A stretch of 64,000 nucleotides of DNA, taken from contig NZ_CANLWM010000001.1 of NCBI RefSeq assembly GCF_947494875.1, positions 1,054,001 through 1,118,000 on the forward strand. Direction: 5' to 3'. This DNA comes from an uncultured Williamsia sp. GTDB taxonomy: Bacteria > Actinomycetota > Actinomycetes > Mycobacteriales > Mycobacteriaceae. The notes beneath the pieces were generated by a model. The model did no database searches, was not told the DNA's origin, and saw nothing but the letters and a program-made list of their open reading frames with translations. Below are positions 61,530-64,000 of the stretch, in pieces (position 1 is the stretch's first letter; each line of letters begins with the position of its first letter). The position numbers and the translations under genes are program-made.

Positions 61530-61976
61530 ATGCCCGACGTGGCTCTGCGTTCCCACACCCGTCTGTCCGCCCACCCGGTCACCGCCGTCGCGCGTGCGCC
61601 GCTGGGCCTCCCCGTCGCCGATCTGCACCCGGCGCTCACCTCCGGTCATCGCCTCGTCGACGTCCGCCCCCAATGCGACCGGGACGTCGACGGCGTCGTC
61701 ACCGGGGCGATCGCCCTCGCCCCCGAGGTGGCGGTCGCGCGACTCACCCCCGGGACCCGGACATCGCTGCGATTCGCCGAGCCGTCGTCGCGCTGGGTGC
61801 TGGTCGGCACCGACGGCCACGACGCCGAATGGCTCACCTGGCACCTGCACGCGGCCGGTGTGACCGGGGCCCGGTTCCTTCTCGGCGGCGCCCGTGCGCT
61901 GCGGGCGCGCCCCCTTGCGCCGCTGCCGGTGACCGCCTCGCAACGTCGTGAGGCGGCGTCGATCACCGCCCACTGA
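61530..61976 (+). CDS. Degenerate rhodanese-like protein
   Basis: 148 residues from ATG 61530 with GAGGA 9 nt upstream. SGHRLVDVRPQCDRDVDGVVTGAIAL matches the rhodanese LVDVR...DR...G...GAI pattern. The active-site loop, expected as CxxGxRS, is here VLVGTDGHDAE, so the catalytic Cys is missing. The later HLHAAGVTGARFLLGGARAL fits the final helix and strand of the fold. A non-catalytic, binding or regulatory role is inferred. It lies between coaX and lysS; the transcript relation is unclear. Confidence 0.72.
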   Translation: MPDVALRSHTRLSAHPVTAVARAPLGLPVADLHPALTSGHRLVDVRPQCDRDVDGVVTGAIALAPEVAVARLTPGTRTSLRFAEPSSRWVLVGTDGHDAEWLTWHLHAAGVTGARFLLGGARALRARPLAPLPVTASQRREAASITAH

Positions 61977-62025
61977 CGCACGCCCGGGGCGCGCGGCGGC
62001 GGTCGGGGCCTGCGTGACGGGACGA

Positions 62026-62031
62026 TAGGGT
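62026..62031 (+). promoter_or_regulatory. -10 hexamer of a probable leaderless lysS promoter
   Basis: TAGGGT, 7 nt before GTG 62039. Confidence 0.5.
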
Positions 62032-62038
62032 CGTCCGG

Positions 62039-63556
62039 GTGAGTGAGACCCCTGCGGCCCAGGCCAGCGACGCCGACCACCTGCCCGAGCAGCTGCGCAT
62101 CCGTCGGGAGAAGCGGGCCCGGATCCTCGCCGAGGGCGGACAGGCCTATCCCGTCGCCGTCGACCGCACCCACACCCTCGCCGCGATCCGCGCCGCCCAC
62201 GCCGACCTGCCCACCGACACCGCGACCGGCGAGCACGTCGGCGTCGCCGGCCGCGTCATCTTCGTCCGCAACAAGGGCAAGCTGTGTTTCTCGACGCTCC
62301 AGGAGGGCGACGGGACCCAGCTGCAGGTGATGATCAGCGTCAACGGCGTGGGCGAGGAGCGACTGGCCGCGTGGAAGGCCGACGTCGACCTCGGCGACTT
62401 CGTGTTCGTCCACGGCGAGGTGATCACCTCCCGCACCGGCGAGCTCAGCGTCATGGCCGATGCGTGGGAGATGGCCTCGAAGGCACTGCGCCCGTTGCCC
62501 GTCGCGCACAAGGAGCTCAGCGAGGAGACGCGCGTCCGGCAGCGCTACGTCGACCTCGTGCTCAACCCCGCCGCCCGCGAGACGGCCCGCACCCGCATCG
62601 CTGTCGTCCGTGCCCTGCGCGACGTCCTCACCGAACAGGACTTCGTGGAGGTGGAGACACCGATGCTGCAGACGCAGCACGGAGGCGCCGCCGCTCGGCC
62701 CTTCGTGACGCACTCCAACGCCCTCGACATCGACCTCTATCTGCGGATCGCGCCGGAACTGTTCCTCAAGCGGGCCGTCGTCGGCGGCATCGACCGCGTC
62801 TTCGAGATCAACCGCAACTTCCGCAACGAGGGCATCGACTCCACGCACTCGCCGGAGTTCGCGATGCTCGAGACCTACCAGGCCTACGGCACCTACGACG
62901 ACTCCGCGCGCATGACCCGCGAGCTGGTGCAGGAGGTCTCTCGCCGAGCCCTGGGCACACTGACCCCCACGCTCGCCGACGGAACCGTCTACGACCTGTC
63001 CGGTGAGTGGCGCAGCATCTCGATGTACCCGTCGCTCTCGGAGGCGGCGGGGGAGGAGATCACCCCGCAGACCACGGTCGACGACTTGCGTCGCCTCGCC
63101 GACCGCGTCGGGCTCGCCGTGCCGACCGACAAGGGCCACGGCCACGGGAAGCTCGTCGAGGAACTCTGGGAACACCTCGTCGGGTCGCACATCGACGAGC
63201 CGTTCTTCGTCCGCGATTTCCCCGTCGAGACCTCACCGCTGACGCGCGATCACCGGTCCATTCCGGGTGTCGTCGAGAAATGGGATCTGTACGTTCGTGG
63301 ATTCGAACTCGCGACCGGGTATTCGGAATTGATCGACCCGATCATCCAACGTGAACGATTCGTCGATCAGGCGCGTCTCGCGCGGGCCGGTGACGACGAG
63401 GCGATGGTTCTCGACGAGGAATTCCTGGCCGCGATGGAGCACGGGATGCCCCCGACCACGGGCACCGGTATGGGCGTCGATCGCCTGCTCATGGCCCTGA
63501 CGGGTCTCGGGATCCGCGACACGATCTTGTTCCCTTTCGTGAAACCATCCGAATGA
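62039..63556 (+). CDS. lysS: Lysyl-tRNA synthetase (class II)
   Basis: 505 residues. It charges tRNA-Lys. An OB-fold anticodon domain ([20 protein letters not shown]) precedes the class II core: motif 1 around [21 protein letters not shown], motif 2 [20 protein letters not shown] and motif 3 [15 protein letters not shown]. The GTG start is 7 nt after TAGGGT, so it is probably leaderless. From about 63240 the codon choice shifts towards AT-ending codons (ATT, GAA, GAT), unlike the first 1.2 kb. The stop codon lies in a perfect palindrome. Confidence 0.97.
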   Translation: MSETPAAQASDADHLPEQLRIRREKRARILAEGGQAYPVAVDRTHTLAAIRAAHADLPTDTATGEHVGVAGRVIFVRNKGKLCFSTLQEGDGTQLQVMISVNGVGEERLAAWKADVDLGDFVFVHGEVITSRTGELSVMADAWEMASKALRPLPVAHKELSEETRVRQRYVDLVLNPAARETARTRIAVVRALRDVLTEQDFVEVETPMLQTQHGGAAARPFVTHSNALDIDLYLRIAPELFLKRAVVGGIDRVFEINRNFRNEGIDSTHSPEFAMLETYQAYGTYDDSARMTRELVQEVSRRALGTLTPTLADGTVYDLSGEWRSISMYPSLSEAAGEEITPQTTVDDLRRLADRVGLAVPTDKGHGHGKLVEELWEHLVGSHIDEPFFVRDFPVETSPLTRDHRSIPGVVEKWDLYVRGFELATGYSELIDPIIQRERFVDQARLARAGDDEAMVLDEEFLAAMEHGMPPTTGTGMGVDRLLMALTGLGIRDTILFPFVKPSE

Positions 63557-63566
63557 TCGATCATTC
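63551..63566. promoter_or_regulatory. Perfect 16-bp palindrome at the lysS stop codon
   Basis: GAATGATCGATCATTC contains the lysS TGA. It has no loop, so it fits a protein-binding site better than a terminator. It lies 24 bp upstream of the predicted lsr2 -35. Confidence 0.5.
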
Positions 63567-63589
63567 TCCGACGAATTCCGCGCCATGAA

Positions 63590-63639
63590 TTGTCGACCCC
63601 GGTTGTTCTGGTTACCATCGGAATCCGATCGGGGGATTC
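63590..63639 (+). promoter_or_regulatory. Probable lsr2 promoter with start-site inverted repeat
   Basis: TTGTCG (63590-63595), 17-bp spacer, TACCAT (63613-63618). GAATCC (63621-63626) and GGATTC (63634-63639) form an inverted repeat at the predicted start. The leader would be about 80 nt. Confidence 0.6.
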
Positions 63640-63704
63640 GACGGGGGGATCCGCGCTGAGCTCCCGGGCGACGGGCAAAGTGGCACGGCTGTGGGGACAT
63701 GTTG

Positions 63705-64000
63705 ATGGCGAAAAAGGTGACGGTCACGCTGGTCGACGACGTCGACGAGAGCAGATCGGCCGACGAGACGGTCGAGTTCGCCATCGACGGGGTGACCTAC
63801 GAGATCGACCTCTCCCGGACCAACGCGCAACGACTCCGCTCGCAACTGAGCACCTGGGTCGAGCACGCACGTCAGGTCGACGGCGAGCCACGGGTCACCA
63901 CGTCCCGCCACGATCCCGGGACCGCCGCCGCCATCCGTGACTGGGCCCGCCGCCACGGCATCGGCGTCTCCAGCCGCGGCCGCGTCGCCAGCGAGATCGT
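63705..64000 (+). CDS. lsr2: Nucleoid-associated protein Lsr2, partial at the window end
   Basis: The first 98 codons are present and the stop is beyond the window; the full protein is usually about 110-115 residues. MAKKVTVTLVDDVDES and ETVEFAIDGVTYEIDLS form the N-terminal oligomerisation domain. The C-terminal DNA-binding part has AAIRDWARRHGIGVSSRGRV with the RGR motif that enters the AT-rich minor groove. Lsr2 silences AT-rich or foreign genes in mycolata, like H-NS. An in-frame ATG two codons earlier (63699) is possible. Its place after lysS equals the mycobacterial order; clpC is expected next. Confidence 0.95.
   Translation, partial: MAKKVTVTLVDDVDESRSADETVEFAIDGVTYEIDLSRTNAQRLRSQLSTWVEHARQVDGEPRVTTSRHDPGTAAAIRDWARRHGIGVSSRGRVASEI

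Overview
The window is very GC-rich, continuous bacterial chromosome from a mycolic-acid actinomycete (order Mycobacteriales). Gene content and order resemble Gordonia or Williamsia more than Mycobacterium proper. Evidence: long runs with the M. tuberculosis gene order (an Rv0358/Rv0359-like pair beside purA; purT; Rv0390-like rhodanese plus metZ; and a near-complete ppa-dacB-Rv3626c-tilS-hpt ... ftsH-folE-folP-folB-folK-Rv3605c-Rv3604c-Rv3603c-panC-panD-coaX-lysS-lsr2 block), an F420-type PPOX protein, IdeR-like iron boxes, and many leaderless start codons. The genus is inference; no rRNA, tRNA, phage, IS element or CRISPR array was seen.

Layout. 1-10 kb: tail of an osmoprotectant-binding protein, a CDF metal exporter behind a palindromic operator, small membrane and secreted proteins, a PGRS-like glycine-rich exported protein, and a 1138-residue BTAD/NTPase regulator. 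10-21.7 kb: a secreted protein, an AT-rich spacer, an M50 protease pair, purA, a formate dehydrogenase with its DUF1641 partner, a Tat-exported PhoD-like phosphatase and a membrane class III nucleotide cyclase. 21.7-33 kb: Na+/H+ antiporter, OhrR-like regulator, UBP zinc finger, PurT with long disordered tails, then an iron-siderophore uptake system (ATPase, two permeases, distant lipoprotein receptor) whose two start points each carry an IdeR-like box, with an fprA-type reductase between them. 33-42 kb: Rv0361-like protein, rhodanese-metZ, DedA, isochorismate synthase, a SAM-IV-like riboswitch controlling a class V aminotransferase, a MarR-DHA2 efflux operon and an AAA+ protein. 42-64 kb: the conserved housekeeping block for pyrophosphate, peptidoglycan, tRNA-Ile lysidine, purine salvage, FtsH, folate, pantothenate/CoA, lysyl-tRNA and the nucleoid protein Lsr2, with an amidase, bluB, an MBL-fold protein and a PPOX protein inserted between hpt and ftsH.

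Themes. Iron: two IdeR-like boxes, receptor, permeases, ATPase, FprA and an isochorismate synthase lie within 10 kb. Sulfur: rhodanese, metZ, the riboswitch and its desulfurase-like aminotransferase are neighbours. Many genes begin 6-7 nt after a TANNNT-type -10 hexamer, so they are probably leaderless, which settles several starts.

Less ordinary items: a PGRS-type repeat protein with a Sec signal instead of a PE domain; a 21-bp tandem repeat family (CCGCCCACTCGAC core) at two loci, one of them inside an open frame; a Q/N/G/Y prion-like tail on FtsH; extended PurT; a leaderless mini-ORF before the cyclase; and a hairpin between divergent ppa and dacB. I did not see a clear-cut new defence or biosynthetic system.
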